Assembly: GCF_016595495.1 (NCBI RefSeq)
Contig: NZ_JAENIM010000037.1
Coordinates: 30,633 to 94,632 of the forward strand
Length of the DNA: 64,000 nucleotides
Reading direction: 5' to 3'
Source: Persicirhabdus sediminis
Lineage (GTDB): Bacteria > Verrucomicrobiota > Verrucomicrobiia > Verrucomicrobiales > Akkermansiaceae
Every line of letters starts with the position of its first letter. Within the stretch, counting starts at the first letter, position 1. Of this stretch, positions 52,507 through 63,803 are shown one piece after another. Below the pieces are notes generated by a model. That model was not told the DNA's origin. It ran no database searches and saw nothing but the letters and a program-made list of their open reading frames with translations. The translations under genes and the position numbers were made by a program.

Positions 52507-54633
52507 TTAGTCCAAGTCATAGTGTTTTTGAACTTTATAACCTTTAAGCTCAAAACTCATCGGCAGGTCAGGACGAATATTGATCTCATCTAACTCATCA
52601 GGCAAGGTAATCTCTAATTGCATCTTATCATTGAGGTGATGCTCGACGGGACCATGCCCCAACAAAGTGACCTGCGGCTTCCCGTCTGGTTCTTGGCACC
52701 ATAGTGATGTTACCTTAAAGGTTTTCTCCTCAGGTCGAGACATCGCGATCACATAATAAGAGCTTTCGTCAGCAGCTTGCGTGAAACGCAAATCCTCACC
52801 GGTATAATACGAGCGCCCTTTGTTATCGAGATTTGGCCCTTCGCCGTATACCAGCCAAGGCTTGCTCTCGCTGATTGCAGCGCGGTTATTTTCCATCCAG
52901 TTATCGTAGACCTGGCCAAGAGTTTTACGCGCTCTAGCTGACAAGTAGTCTTTACCCGCAGGCACCGCCCCATTCACACTGGCATCAGTAACAACACGCC
53001 AGAGTATGCTTTGCATTGTGCTAGGCTTTGGCCCTATCACCTTCGAAGCTCCGCTAACACCTTCAAGCAAACTTGTTTCAAAGCCACTTAATTCAAAGGC
53101 AATAGGCAGGTCACGCCGGAAGCTTTGCTCATCTAACCCTGACGGCACGGTGATGGTAAGCTGTCCCAGATCATTAACTGAATGAGTGACTTCACCATGT
53201 CCCAACAAGCTAACAACACCATCCCCCTTGCAACCAATAGACTTCACCATGACCTCGCCGGCCTCCCAAGTGTATGCAAATACATATATTGTTTTGCCGT
53301 CCTTGGAGCGTGTAAAGCGCAACTCCTCCTTGGTGTAATCATGATCTTTGCGAGAATCTATCTTCTTGGCTCCATTACTCTCCATAAATGGTCCCTCGCC
53401 AGCTACAACCCACGGACGAGTCGCATAGATGGCTTTGCCGTTCTGCTTGAGCCAAACACCAATGGCTTTGAGAATTTTCACTTGGACCTCTGGAATCCCA
53501 CCGTTAGCGTCAGGAATGGTGGCCAAGTTTAGAAAGCCATTTTTACAAACGATATCAACTAGTGTTGGAATGATTAGAGTCTCGTCTTGATAGCCATTGC
53601 CCTCCAAATCAAGTCGACGTGGATACCAGGTAGTCATTCCTAGAGAATTACCTGTGCCAAAAAAGTGGCTCTGCATATGTCCAGGGATTCCCCTTTCGTG
53701 TCCATGCGCTCCTGTTGGAATCAGGTCACCGTGTTTATGAAAAAATACGCTTTCCTCTAACTTCCCCGCTTTATCGACGGTATTATAATATTTGGCTATA
53801 ATCTTACGTCTATCTTCATCAGGTAGCACAGCCTTAAAAAATACATCAAACCACAGAGCATCAGGTTCGTACTTTTCTATCATCTCAGACATCTGATTAT
53901 AATAGTATTTAGAAAAGGTGCTGCTAGGTTCAGCCGTTGGTGAATGGTCTTCAAGGTAGAGCTCTGGGTATTTCGCGGTATCTACACCGTTTTGCCAGGC
54001 AGCGGGCACATATTTCCAAACACGTCCACCGTTAGCATAGATGAAAATTTTCATTCCCCGGCTGCGGTACTCTTTGGCTAACTCACCAACAATGTCGACC
54101 TTCGGCCCGTAGTTTACAGGATTCCAAGGGTTGACTTCACTATCCCACAGGACAAAACCATCTTCATGGTCAGCCATAATAGATCCATACTTTGCACCTG
54201 ACTCAACAAACAGATCAACCCACGCTTTAGGATCAAAGTTATTCGGTTGCCACTTTTTGATCACACCGTGCCAGCCCAACTCACAGGGATCAGCGCCAAA
54301 GCGCTTAGTATTATAATCGTACAATGCATTTTCTTTATTGTACATGCCGCCAATTGGGTTGCCTGTACGCATAGGTACCCCTTCATAATAATAACTAGCA
54401 GGGCCCCAACAAAACCATATGCCAAACTTAGCATCCTGTAGCCAGTCAGGTACATGGTCACGACCTTTTAGGGATTCCCAATCAGCGGTGAATCTCTCCT
54501 CAGCAGAGGCGCTTTGCCCCATCAACGCGCCGCTGATTATGCTGAGACCGAGAACACAGCTGCGAACAAACTTCGACGGCGCTCGAAGAGCTACAAATCC
54601 TAACGATTCAACTGAATTTCTTTTCATGCTCAT
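52507..54633 (-). CDS. Secreted GH29 alpha-L-fucosidase with duplicated C-terminal domain
   Basis: 708 aa from the ATG at 54633; 54627 and 54678 are other possible starts. The signal segment is LGLSIISGALMGQSASA near 28-44. The GH29 TIM barrel starts with DWLQDAKFGIWFCWG and contains GSIMADHEDGFVLWDS; the likely nucleophile is Asp263 in DALWFDVFF. After the barrel, two similar regions occur: about 394-520 (RPWVVAGEGP, SLLGHGEV, DLPIAFELSGF) and about 576-704 (KPWLVYGEGP, TLLGHGPV, DLPMSFELKGY). Classic GH29 enzymes have one such C-terminal beta domain. It removes alpha-L-fucose from glycans in the periplasm or outside. A linked sulfatase at 34550 suggests sulfated fucans as a possible diet. 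Confidence 0.88.
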   Translation of the reverse strand: MSMKRNSVESLGFVALRAPSKFVRSCVLGLSIISGALMGQSASAEERFTADWESLKGRDHVPDWLQDAKFGIWFCWGPASYYYEGVPMRTGNPIGGMYNKENALYDYNTKRFGADPCELGWHGVIKKWQPNNFDPKAWVDLFVESGAKYGSIMADHEDGFVLWDSEVNPWNPVNYGPKVDIVGELAKEYRSRGMKIFIYANGGRVWKYVPAAWQNGVDTAKYPELYLEDHSPTAEPSSTFSKYYYNQMSEMIEKYEPDALWFDVFFKAVLPDEDRRKIIAKYYNTVDKAGKLEESVFFHKHGDLIPTGAHGHERGIPGHMQSHFFGTGNSLGMTTWYPRRLDLEGNGYQDETLIIPTLVDIVCKNGFLNLATIPDANGGIPEVQVKILKAIGVWLKQNGKAIYATRPWVVAGEGPFMESNGAKKIDSRKDHDYTKEELRFTRSKDGKTIYVFAYTWEAGEVMVKSIGCKGDGVVSLLGHGEVTHSVNDLGQLTITVPSGLDEQSFRRDLPIAFELSGFETSLLEGVSGASKVIGPKPSTMQSILWRVVTDASVNGAVPAGKDYLSARARKTLGQVYDNWMENNRAAISESKPWLVYGEGPNLDNKGRSYYTGEDLRFTQAADESSYYVIAMSRPEEKTFKVTSLWCQEPDGKPQVTLLGHGPVEHHLNDKMQLEITLPDELDEINIRPDLPMSFELKGYKVQKHYDLD

Positions 54634-54886
54634 ATCTATCACATTTTCTGTATAACTATGATTCATAGATGAATCCATTGAGGATGCATACTTCTTTCGT
54701 ATAAATTTTCACCCTATCAGATCAAGCAATCTGATTGAAGAAGACGGCTGGCTGCTTAATCGAGCTGCCTACTGGCTAGTATACCATCAACCTAACGGTC
54801 TCAGCAGGGCTCTGAGAAATTTTTCACTCGATGCTTAGCATTGTAAGTCGCTTGTATTTCTGACTTCTCCATGTCAATAAACCACT

Positions 54887-55432
54887 ATGCCTGCGCCGTT
54901 TCCCGAGCATCCAACTCCCATCACTGATACCAGCGTGCTCCTTGCTGAATGCCAGCGAAGGCTTCACTCTCTCGGCGAGCCTCAGCTAGCAAATAAAGTC
55001 CATATTTTCTGGAACAAAAGGATGCGCAGTACTGCGGGGCGCGCTTTTCCCCATAACCACACCGTAGAGCTCAATCCCAGATTAATCAACATCTCTAACG
55101 ATGAAATCTGGCGCACAACTCTACATGAGCTAGCGCATCTGCTAGCCCATCACAGAGCAGGAAGAAAACGCATCCAGCCACATGGCAACGAATGGCAACT
55201 TGCCTGCTCACAGCTAGGCATTCCCGGCGAGAAAGCCACGCATTCCTTACCTCTTCCTCGCCGCCAGCAACGCAAAAACTGGGCCTACAAATGCCCAGCC
55301 TGTGATGCCGTCATTGAGCGAACCAGGCGCATGAAAAATCTAGCAGCCTGCTATAGCTGCTGTAAAAAACACAATGGGGGTGTCTTCACTCAGAGGTTCA
55401 TACTCGTAGAATACGCCATCAAATACCAATAG
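54887..55432 (+). CDS. SprT-like zinc metalloprotease
   Basis: 181 aa. The zinc-protease motif HELAH is at residues 80-84 (TLHELAHLLAHH), with a further HGNEW near 104-108 supplying the third ligand. A C-terminal zinc ribbon follows with CPAC near 145 and CYSCC near 163. This is the SprT-family layout, related to the eukaryotic DNA-protein crosslink protease Spartan. In bacteria its role is poorly defined. No signal peptide, so it is cytoplasmic. It stands alone, divergent from the fucosidase gene. Confidence 0.86.
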   Translation: MPAPFPEHPTPITDTSVLLAECQRRLHSLGEPQLANKVHIFWNKRMRSTAGRAFPHNHTVELNPRLINISNDEIWRTTLHELAHLLAHHRAGRKRIQPHGNEWQLACSQLGIPGEKATHSLPLPRRQQRKNWAYKCPACDAVIERTRRMKNLAACYSCCKKHNGGVFTQRFILVEYAIKYQ

Positions 55433-55623
55433 CCCAGCTAACTACGTTAGATGTTGCCTGATTATTGAACTCTCTGCAGCATAGTCACTGGCAAAATTCT
55501 ATCCCCAACTAGTTCACCAGTGGTTCACAACAGAAGCTAGTTAGCCAAGAAATGCATTCATTTCTGAAGAATCAAGCATTGGCAGCGTAGCCATTTTGGT
55601 CAATCCTAGCTGCAGCGCCAACT

Positions 55624-56469
55624 ATGGACCCACTACAGCTGACAATACTGACCTATTTTTTCATCATTACACTAGCTGTATTGATAATAGGACTGCTCAC
55701 CTATGGCATCATTCGGGTGAACTTTCCTAATACTCTACCTACTCAGTCTGGGCGAGTTAACATAGATAAACTCAATTTTGCTGACCTCATCGGCATGGGT
55801 ATGTTCATCGCCTTATTTGTAGCGGCTCTGTATTCGGCCTATCAAACAGATCCAACAAAGGCAAAACCGGACATCACTATCAGCCACCTTCTCTCTGGGG
55901 TGATCGTGCAATTTTTCATGGTAGCGCTCTGCATCGGCATGGTTTTCATGCGCGTCAACCCTGCTAAATTTCTGGGTTTAAAGTGGTCTAGCTGGAAACG
56001 TGATATTTGGGTCATTCCCGCGGGAATAATCATTTGTTACGTGCTAATTATCGCTATCAATCAAGTCACTGGCTATCACCTGTGGATTTCTAAATTACTT
56101 GGCGAAGAAAATATGCAGCAAGACGTTGTGAAAATGCTGCGCGAATCAGAAGATCCAAAGCTGCTAATAGCCATGGCCATTGGAGCTACAGTTATCGCCC
56201 CTATCTGCGAAGAAATTGTCTTTCGTGGATACATCTACGCATCAATAAAGCGTTTCTCCGACCGCTACTTTGCCGCCATCCTCAGCTCCTTGATTTTTGC
56301 CTTTGTTCACCTCCATGTTGCTCCACTCTTGCCGCTTACCGTATTAGCCATCATTCTATGTATTGCTTACGAACGTAGCGGATCCATCTGGGCTCCCATT
56401 GGCATCCATGCCATATTCAACTCTATCACTGTTGGAGCGATCCTGTTCACCGAGCACATCCCCAGCTAA
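55624..56469 (+). CDS. CPBP-family intramembrane protease
   Basis: 281 aa with about seven or eight membrane helices. The abortive-infection/CAAX-protease motifs are CEEIVFRGYIY near 195-205 (Glu-Glu and Arg), FAFVHLHVAPL near 227 (His) and APIGIHAIFNS near 258 (His, Asn). These residues form the glutamate-based active site within the membrane. Family members process prenylated proteins, peptides or act in bacteriocin self-immunity; the substrate here is unknown. It lies 48 bp before the octaheme cytochrome gene on the same strand and could be cotranscribed. Confidence 0.88.
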   Translation: MDPLQLTILTYFFIITLAVLIIGLLTYGIIRVNFPNTLPTQSGRVNIDKLNFADLIGMGMFIALFVAALYSAYQTDPTKAKPDITISHLLSGVIVQFFMVALCIGMVFMRVNPAKFLGLKWSSWKRDIWVIPAGIIICYVLIIAINQVTGYHLWISKLLGEENMQQDVVKMLRESEDPKLLIAMAIGATVIAPICEEIVFRGYIYASIKRFSDRYFAAILSSLIFAFVHLHVAPLLPLTVLAIILCIAYERSGSIWAPIGIHAIFNSITVGAILFTEHIPS

Positions 56470-56517
56470 TTTATCAGATCCCATATTCCTCACTTCATCC
56501 ATATTTCTAACTCAAAC

Positions 56518-58785
56518 ATGAAAGCCCAAGTCACCGCCGCTCTGGCTATAGCAATCACATTCATTGCCTGCTGTAGCAAAGAAGAGCCAACCAAAGAAGA
56601 CCAAGCGCCAGCCGCAGCAACAACTGCCAGCGCCACCGTCACTCCCGGCATGCACCAGCTCGCTACGCAGCCAGGTGTGGAAAGCATCTCAAAGAAATGC
56701 ATGGAGTGCCACGAAGACGTCTATCACCACTGGCAAGAATCTCATCACGGTCAGGCCAACAGACTTATTTCATGGGACAATGAAGATGATCGCCTAGCAT
56801 TCGATAATGAGAGTTTTGAAAGCCCTAACCACAGCTGGAAATTCTACCGCGAAGGCGACGATGCCATCGTTGAATTCAATGGCAAAAAACACATCGCTCG
56901 CATGGCGATCGGTATCACGCCGCTCATCCAGTACCTAACCGAAGATGTAGACGGTCGCTGGGCTACTGTTAGCGCCGCGTGGGATCCTGAGAAAAAAGAA
57001 TGGTTTGATACCTTCGACATGGACGACCGCACGGAGTCAGACTGGGGGCATTGGACTAACCGAGGCATGAACTGGAACGTGCAATGTGCCTATTGCCACA
57101 TGACAGAATTCCACAAAAACTACGATCCTGAAACCGATGCCTACAGCTCCACTTGGACAGAAATGGCAATCTCTTGTGTTCAGTGTCACGGCGACATTGC
57201 CGAAAAACCATCTGACAACGGCTGCCTCATTGACCTCAAAGAACACGCATCCGTACCTCGTGAAACTGTGATTGAATCATGCGCCACCTGCCACAGCCGA
57301 CGTGGGGAATTTGACGATGACTTCAAGTTTGGCGACAAATACGCCGATCACTACATGCTCACGCTACCTACTGAGCCACACCTCTACTACGCCGACGGCC
57401 AAATTCTCAACGAAGACTACGTCTGGGGATCACTTCGCCAGAGCAAAATGGGCCACAAAGGTATCGACTGCCTAAACTGTCACGACCCTCACAGCACCAA
57501 ACTCAAGCTGCCGATCGAAGGCAATATGATCTGTCTTCAGTGCCACGCTACAGGTGTCGATGGCGCACAAATCATCAACCCAACGGAGCACTCATTCCAC
57601 CCAGAAGACAGCACTGGTAACAGCTGCGTAGAATGTCATATGAGACAGACTACCTACATGGGCCGCGACCCACGTCGCGATCACGGATTCCATATTCCAG
57701 ATCCTCTGCTAACTAAAGAACTCGGCATTCCTAACTCATGCAACGAATGTCACGACAAACTCGGCAACGAGGGTGAAGACGTAGACTGGGCTATCAAATG
57801 GGTAGACGAATGGTACGGCGACAAAATGAAGCGCCCAGAACGCAACCGTACACGCGCCATCCAGAGAGCGTTCAACGGTGAATACGCCATCGACGACCTG
57901 CTAGCCGTTTACCCTGAGCAAGTGAATCCATTCTGGCAGGCCACACTACTGCGTACCATGCTACCGTGGGCGCACGACCCACGCCTTCAGGAACTAGCTC
58001 AAGGAGCCAGCCGCCACGAAGATCCATTAGTCCGAGTGACCGCAGTTCCTATCATCGCCCAGATGCCTAACGCTAACGCATGGCTTGAGCCAATGCTTAG
58101 CGATGAGATACGTGAAGTCCGCCTAGCTGCAGCCTTCGAGATGCGCGAAGACCTATCACAAGCGTCATCTATCCGTAAGGAGCTTGAAGCATCACTGAAC
58201 CACACATCAGATCAGCCAGCTGGAGCCATGCGCCGTGGCCAGATGGCAGTATCTCGTGGCAAACGTGAAGAAGCCGCTCGCTGGATGAAAAAAGCCACCG
58301 AATGGGATTCATCATCACCAGCACCTTACGAAGCCTACGCAGTTGTACTTGGCCAGTTGAACAAACCTGAAGAGGCTCTCGAGCAACTCAAGGTAGCCAC
58401 TGACCTAGACACGACTTCACCACGCTATCCATACCTCATGGCTCTAACCTTAGCCGAGCTAGGTAAACTTGATGAAGCCGAAGCTAACTTCCGTGAGTCA
58501 GTCAGACGCGAACCTCGCTTCGACCGCGCATGGTACAACTTAGGTTTATTACTAGCTCAGCAAGAGAAACTAGGTGAAGCCGTAGTGGCTCTGAAAAATG
58601 CTGAAATGGCAAACAATACTGAGCCTAACTATCCATACGCCAGAGCCACAGTTCACGCGCGCATGAATGACCTCGATGCCGCTCGCGAAGCATGTATCGA
58701 CGCCCTAACTATCGACCGCAGCCACCAACCATCACTACAGTTCCTCAGTCGCCTCGGACCAGGTAAACAACAAGGTGGACAATAA
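56518..58785 (+). CDS. Octaheme c-type cytochrome with HEAT and TPR repeats
   Basis: 755 aa. The N-terminus looks like a lipoprotein signal (TFIACC near 16-21). Eight CxxCH heme sites are visible: CMECH, CAYCH, CVQCH, CATCH, CLNCH, CLQCH, CVECH and CNECH, spanning about residues 60-415. HEAT-like helices cover about 440-570 and TPR units about 590-745 (YEAYAVVLGQLNKPEEALEQLKVATDLDT and relatives). The heme core resembles cytochrome c554/multiheme electron carriers. TPRs suggest docking to a partner complex. It should sit on the periplasmic face of a membrane and move electrons. It precedes trmO by 21 bp. The donor and acceptor are unknown. Confidence 0.88.
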   Translation: MKAQVTAALAIAITFIACCSKEEPTKEDQAPAAATTASATVTPGMHQLATQPGVESISKKCMECHEDVYHHWQESHHGQANRLISWDNEDDRLAFDNESFESPNHSWKFYREGDDAIVEFNGKKHIARMAIGITPLIQYLTEDVDGRWATVSAAWDPEKKEWFDTFDMDDRTESDWGHWTNRGMNWNVQCAYCHMTEFHKNYDPETDAYSSTWTEMAISCVQCHGDIAEKPSDNGCLIDLKEHASVPRETVIESCATCHSRRGEFDDDFKFGDKYADHYMLTLPTEPHLYYADGQILNEDYVWGSLRQSKMGHKGIDCLNCHDPHSTKLKLPIEGNMICLQCHATGVDGAQIINPTEHSFHPEDSTGNSCVECHMRQTTYMGRDPRRDHGFHIPDPLLTKELGIPNSCNECHDKLGNEGEDVDWAIKWVDEWYGDKMKRPERNRTRAIQRAFNGEYAIDDLLAVYPEQVNPFWQATLLRTMLPWAHDPRLQELAQGASRHEDPLVRVTAVPIIAQMPNANAWLEPMLSDEIREVRLAAAFEMREDLSQASSIRKELEASLNHTSDQPAGAMRRGQMAVSRGKREEAARWMKKATEWDSSSPAPYEAYAVVLGQLNKPEEALEQLKVATDLDTTSPRYPYLMALTLAELGKLDEAEANFRESVRREPRFDRAWYNLGLLLAQQEKLGEAVVALKNAEMANNTEPNYPYARATVHARMNDLDAAREACIDALTIDRSHQPSLQFLSRLGPGKQQGGQ

Positions 58786-58806
58786 CGACTAACTAAACCA
58801 TCCCCT

Positions 58807-59493
58807 ATGATCATCGACACCATTGCCACCCTTCGCAGCTGCTATGGCGAAAAATTTGGAGTCCCTCGCCAGTCAGGGCTTGTCGATGAAGCATGGGGGA
58901 AACTTATCTTTGAGCCACACTACCGCAATCCAGATGCGGTGCGTGGCCTCGAAGGATTCTCTCACGTCTGGCTCATCTACAGCTTCCACCACACATTCAA
59001 CAAAGATGGCTCGAAGCGTGAGTTCCAGCCAACCGTCAGGCCTCCACGCTTAGGCGGCAATGAGAAACTCGGCGTCTTTGCTACCCGCTCACCATTTAGG
59101 CCAAACCCAATTGGCCTCTCTGTCGTTAGACTAGACCGGATAGAGCTCAACTCACCCAAGGGACCCGTGCTCCACCTACGAGGAGTCGACCTCGTTAACG
59201 GCACGCCAATTCTCGATATCAAACCCTATCTGCCCTACGCCGATGCGCTGCCCGAAGCTAGTGCAGGCTTTGCGCCAGATGCTCCCAACCAGCTAGAAAT
59301 CAAATGGGAATGCCCAATTCCCAAAGACTTCAGCAGTGAAACAATCCAGCTGATAGAAAATACTCTCGCGCTAGATCCTAGACCGCCTTACCAGGTGAAC
59401 TCAGCAAATCAACGCGAATATGGATGCCTCATCAACGGACGCAATGTGCGCTGGATGGTTCAAGACAATGAAATTTGGATCCTAAGCATCTAA
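58807..59493 (+). CDS. trmO: tRNA m6t6A37 methyltransferase TrmO
   Basis: 228 aa. The TsaA/YaeB core is clear: ATLRSCYGEKFGVPRQSGLV near 7-26, LEGFSHVWLIYSFH near 46-59, RPPRLGGNEKLGVFATRSPFRPNPIGLS near 78-105, and the C-terminal LEIKWECPIP and YGCLINGRNVRWMV region. It methylates N6-threonylcarbamoyladenosine at position 37 of certain tRNAs using SAM, in the cytoplasm. It follows the octaheme cytochrome gene by 21 bp, but the two roles are unrelated. Confidence 0.93.
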   Translation: MIIDTIATLRSCYGEKFGVPRQSGLVDEAWGKLIFEPHYRNPDAVRGLEGFSHVWLIYSFHHTFNKDGSKREFQPTVRPPRLGGNEKLGVFATRSPFRPNPIGLSVVRLDRIELNSPKGPVLHLRGVDLVNGTPILDIKPYLPYADALPEASAGFAPDAPNQLEIKWECPIPKDFSSETIQLIENTLALDPRPPYQVNSANQREYGCLINGRNVRWMVQDNEIWILSI

Positions 59494-59756
59494 CTTTACC
59501 ATTTTCATCACTGCGATGAATTTCACATAGACATGACTCCGCCAAACTAACAACCGTTTGGCAATCATCATCCCACTATGGAAAAAGCATTAATTCCCCC
59601 GCAACGCAGCTGAGCTTAGTTTCTCTATCATGAGTCACTAGCTATCAGCCTCTTACCCCTGCGCGATCAAGCACTCGTATATGAAAATAGTGTGCATTTA
59701 TCGAAAAAGTAATTCAACACTAGCAGTATCAATATATTGAACTAACCCAATATTTG

Positions 59757-60272
59757 ATGCGTCACAAAAAAAAGAAATCTCTTATCTTTATCGCCGCCAC
59801 CGCTATTGGCGTGGCAGCCATGGCTAACTACGTTTTGCCATTCTTCAATCCAGCTAGCGAAATCAACTGCCTAACTGTCGATTTAGACCTAAACTCAGGT
59901 AAATTAAAAACGACTCGCAAAGTCTGCTGGATTGCTGTGAGCACCAGCTACACAGAGACCGCCATTAGTGAACTGATCCAACAAGCTGAACCCGCTGACT
60001 GGCAACGCATACAAACACTTACGCCTGGCCGCCCAGAGTCAATATCTCATCCATACTCAGGTGCAAAATGCCAAGCTCGAAGTCTCGCAACCCTGTGGAA
60101 AAAACACAACTTTTGTGAGCAGTCAAAAACCATCTCAGCCAAAGCACTTGTCGACTACTGGCAAGCCAGCCCTGATAGCTCTATGGCGGGATCATTTCTA
60201 GACAAACTCTACGCCACACCAGCACACGCGATCAATCCCAAGACCATCGCCAGTCTCGTGGTGATAGAATAA
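59757..60272 (+). CDS. Small membrane-anchored hypothetical protein
   Basis: 171 aa from the ATG at 59757 (MRHKKKKSLIF), rather than the TTG at 59754. A basic start precedes one membrane helix (about residues 8-27), and the rest appears periplasmic or extracytoplasmic, with four cysteines (near 38, 56, 104 and 120) that may form disulfides. I see no family signature. It lies 263 bp beyond trmO, alone, before the repeat region at the end of the rRNA operon. Confidence 0.6.
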   Translation: MRHKKKKSLIFIAATAIGVAAMANYVLPFFNPASEINCLTVDLDLNSGKLKTTRKVCWIAVSTSYTETAISELIQQAEPADWQRIQTLTPGRPESISHPYSGAKCQARSLATLWKKHNFCEQSKTISAKALVDYWQASPDSSMAGSFLDKLYATPAHAINPKTIASLVVIE

Positions 60273-60294
60273 CACTCTAGCGCAGAAGCCGCAC

Positions 60295-60448
60295 CTTCAG
60301 CGAGCTTGCGAGCGCACCTTCTACCTGCAGCGCAGCGAACTTTAGGGCGAAGCCCGTACTTTCAGCGAGCTGGCGAGCGCACCTTATACTTGCAGCGCAG
60401 CGAACCTTCCACCTGTAGCGCAGCGTACCTTAGGGCGCAGCCCGTACT
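60295..60448. repeat. Imperfect direct repeats, about 65-bp period
   Basis: The stretch beginning TTCAGCGAGCTTGCGAGCGC at about 60296 recurs at about 60361 with a few changes. The block TAGGGCGAAGCCCGTACTTTC near 60343 also recurs near 60431. The units are GC-rich with small internal palindromes. They are non-coding and lie between the last gene and the rRNA terminator. Confidence 0.8.
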
Positions 60449-60520
60449 TTCAGGCCGCACGCCGTACCTCCACTGCTCACTGCTCACTTTTTCCCACTGA
60501 TCACTCCCGCGAAGCGGGAC

Positions 60521-60557
60521 AAAAAAAGCCCTTACTAAGCTTTCACTTAGTAAGGGC
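60521..60557 (-). terminator. Terminator of the rRNA operon
   Basis: A perfect 12-bp stem (60528-60539 with 60546-60557), loop CTTTCA, followed on the minus strand by seven T. A second small hairpin (CCCGC/GCGGG at 60506-60518) lies just beyond. Confidence 0.93.
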
Positions 60558-60564
60558 ATATAAA

Positions 60565-60679
60565 CCTGGCAACGACCTACTCTCACATGGCCTATCGCCA
60601 CACTACCATCGGCGCAACAATGTTTCACTTCCGGGTTCGGAATGGGACCGGGTGGTTCCACCGTGCTATGGTCACCAGA
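60565..60679 (-). rRNA. rrf: 5S ribosomal RNA
   Basis: About 115 bases. The minus strand starts TCTGGTGACCATAGCACGG and contains the conserved CCGAACCCGGAAGTGAAAC loop and the closing GTAGGTCGTTGCCAGG. The ends pair, as expected for helix I. It is downstream of the 23S gene and ahead of the operon terminator. Confidence 0.95.
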
Positions 60680-60964
60680 AATCGAGTGACTAGTTTCAAG
60701 TTTTCAGTTTCAAGTGGTCTTGATGCTGAGCTTGGGGTCAGTCGATTTCTATTGGCCTTAGCTGGCTGGAGTATCTGTTACGATTGCTTTTTGGTTTTGG
60801 TTAAGAGCACTGATCACTGTGCACTGCACACTGATCACTTGGTTTGCTCTCTGATATCTATAGAGAATATTTTTAAATCTAGCTACTCGATCTACTCGCT
60901 GACTTACAGCTTGGTATTGAGATGTTCTCACTTGCGTGACTTATTGGAAATATGATTTCGAATT
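60680..60964 (-). other. 23S-5S spacer with processing-stem arms
   Basis: No gene. It includes the 3' arms of two stems that enclose the 23S: 60846-60878 (GCTCTCTGATATCTATAGAG... on plus) pairing with 63953-63990, and 60947-60970 pairing with about 63791-63816. A simple-sequence stretch of ACTGATCACT-like units lies near 60806-60840. Confidence 0.75.

Positions 60965-63803
<2,839 letters not shown>

Noticed and set aside
60273..60520. Insertion sequence end or integron-like element
   Set aside because: There is no transposase or integrase gene, no target duplication and no recognisable attC fold; only short direct repeats are seen.
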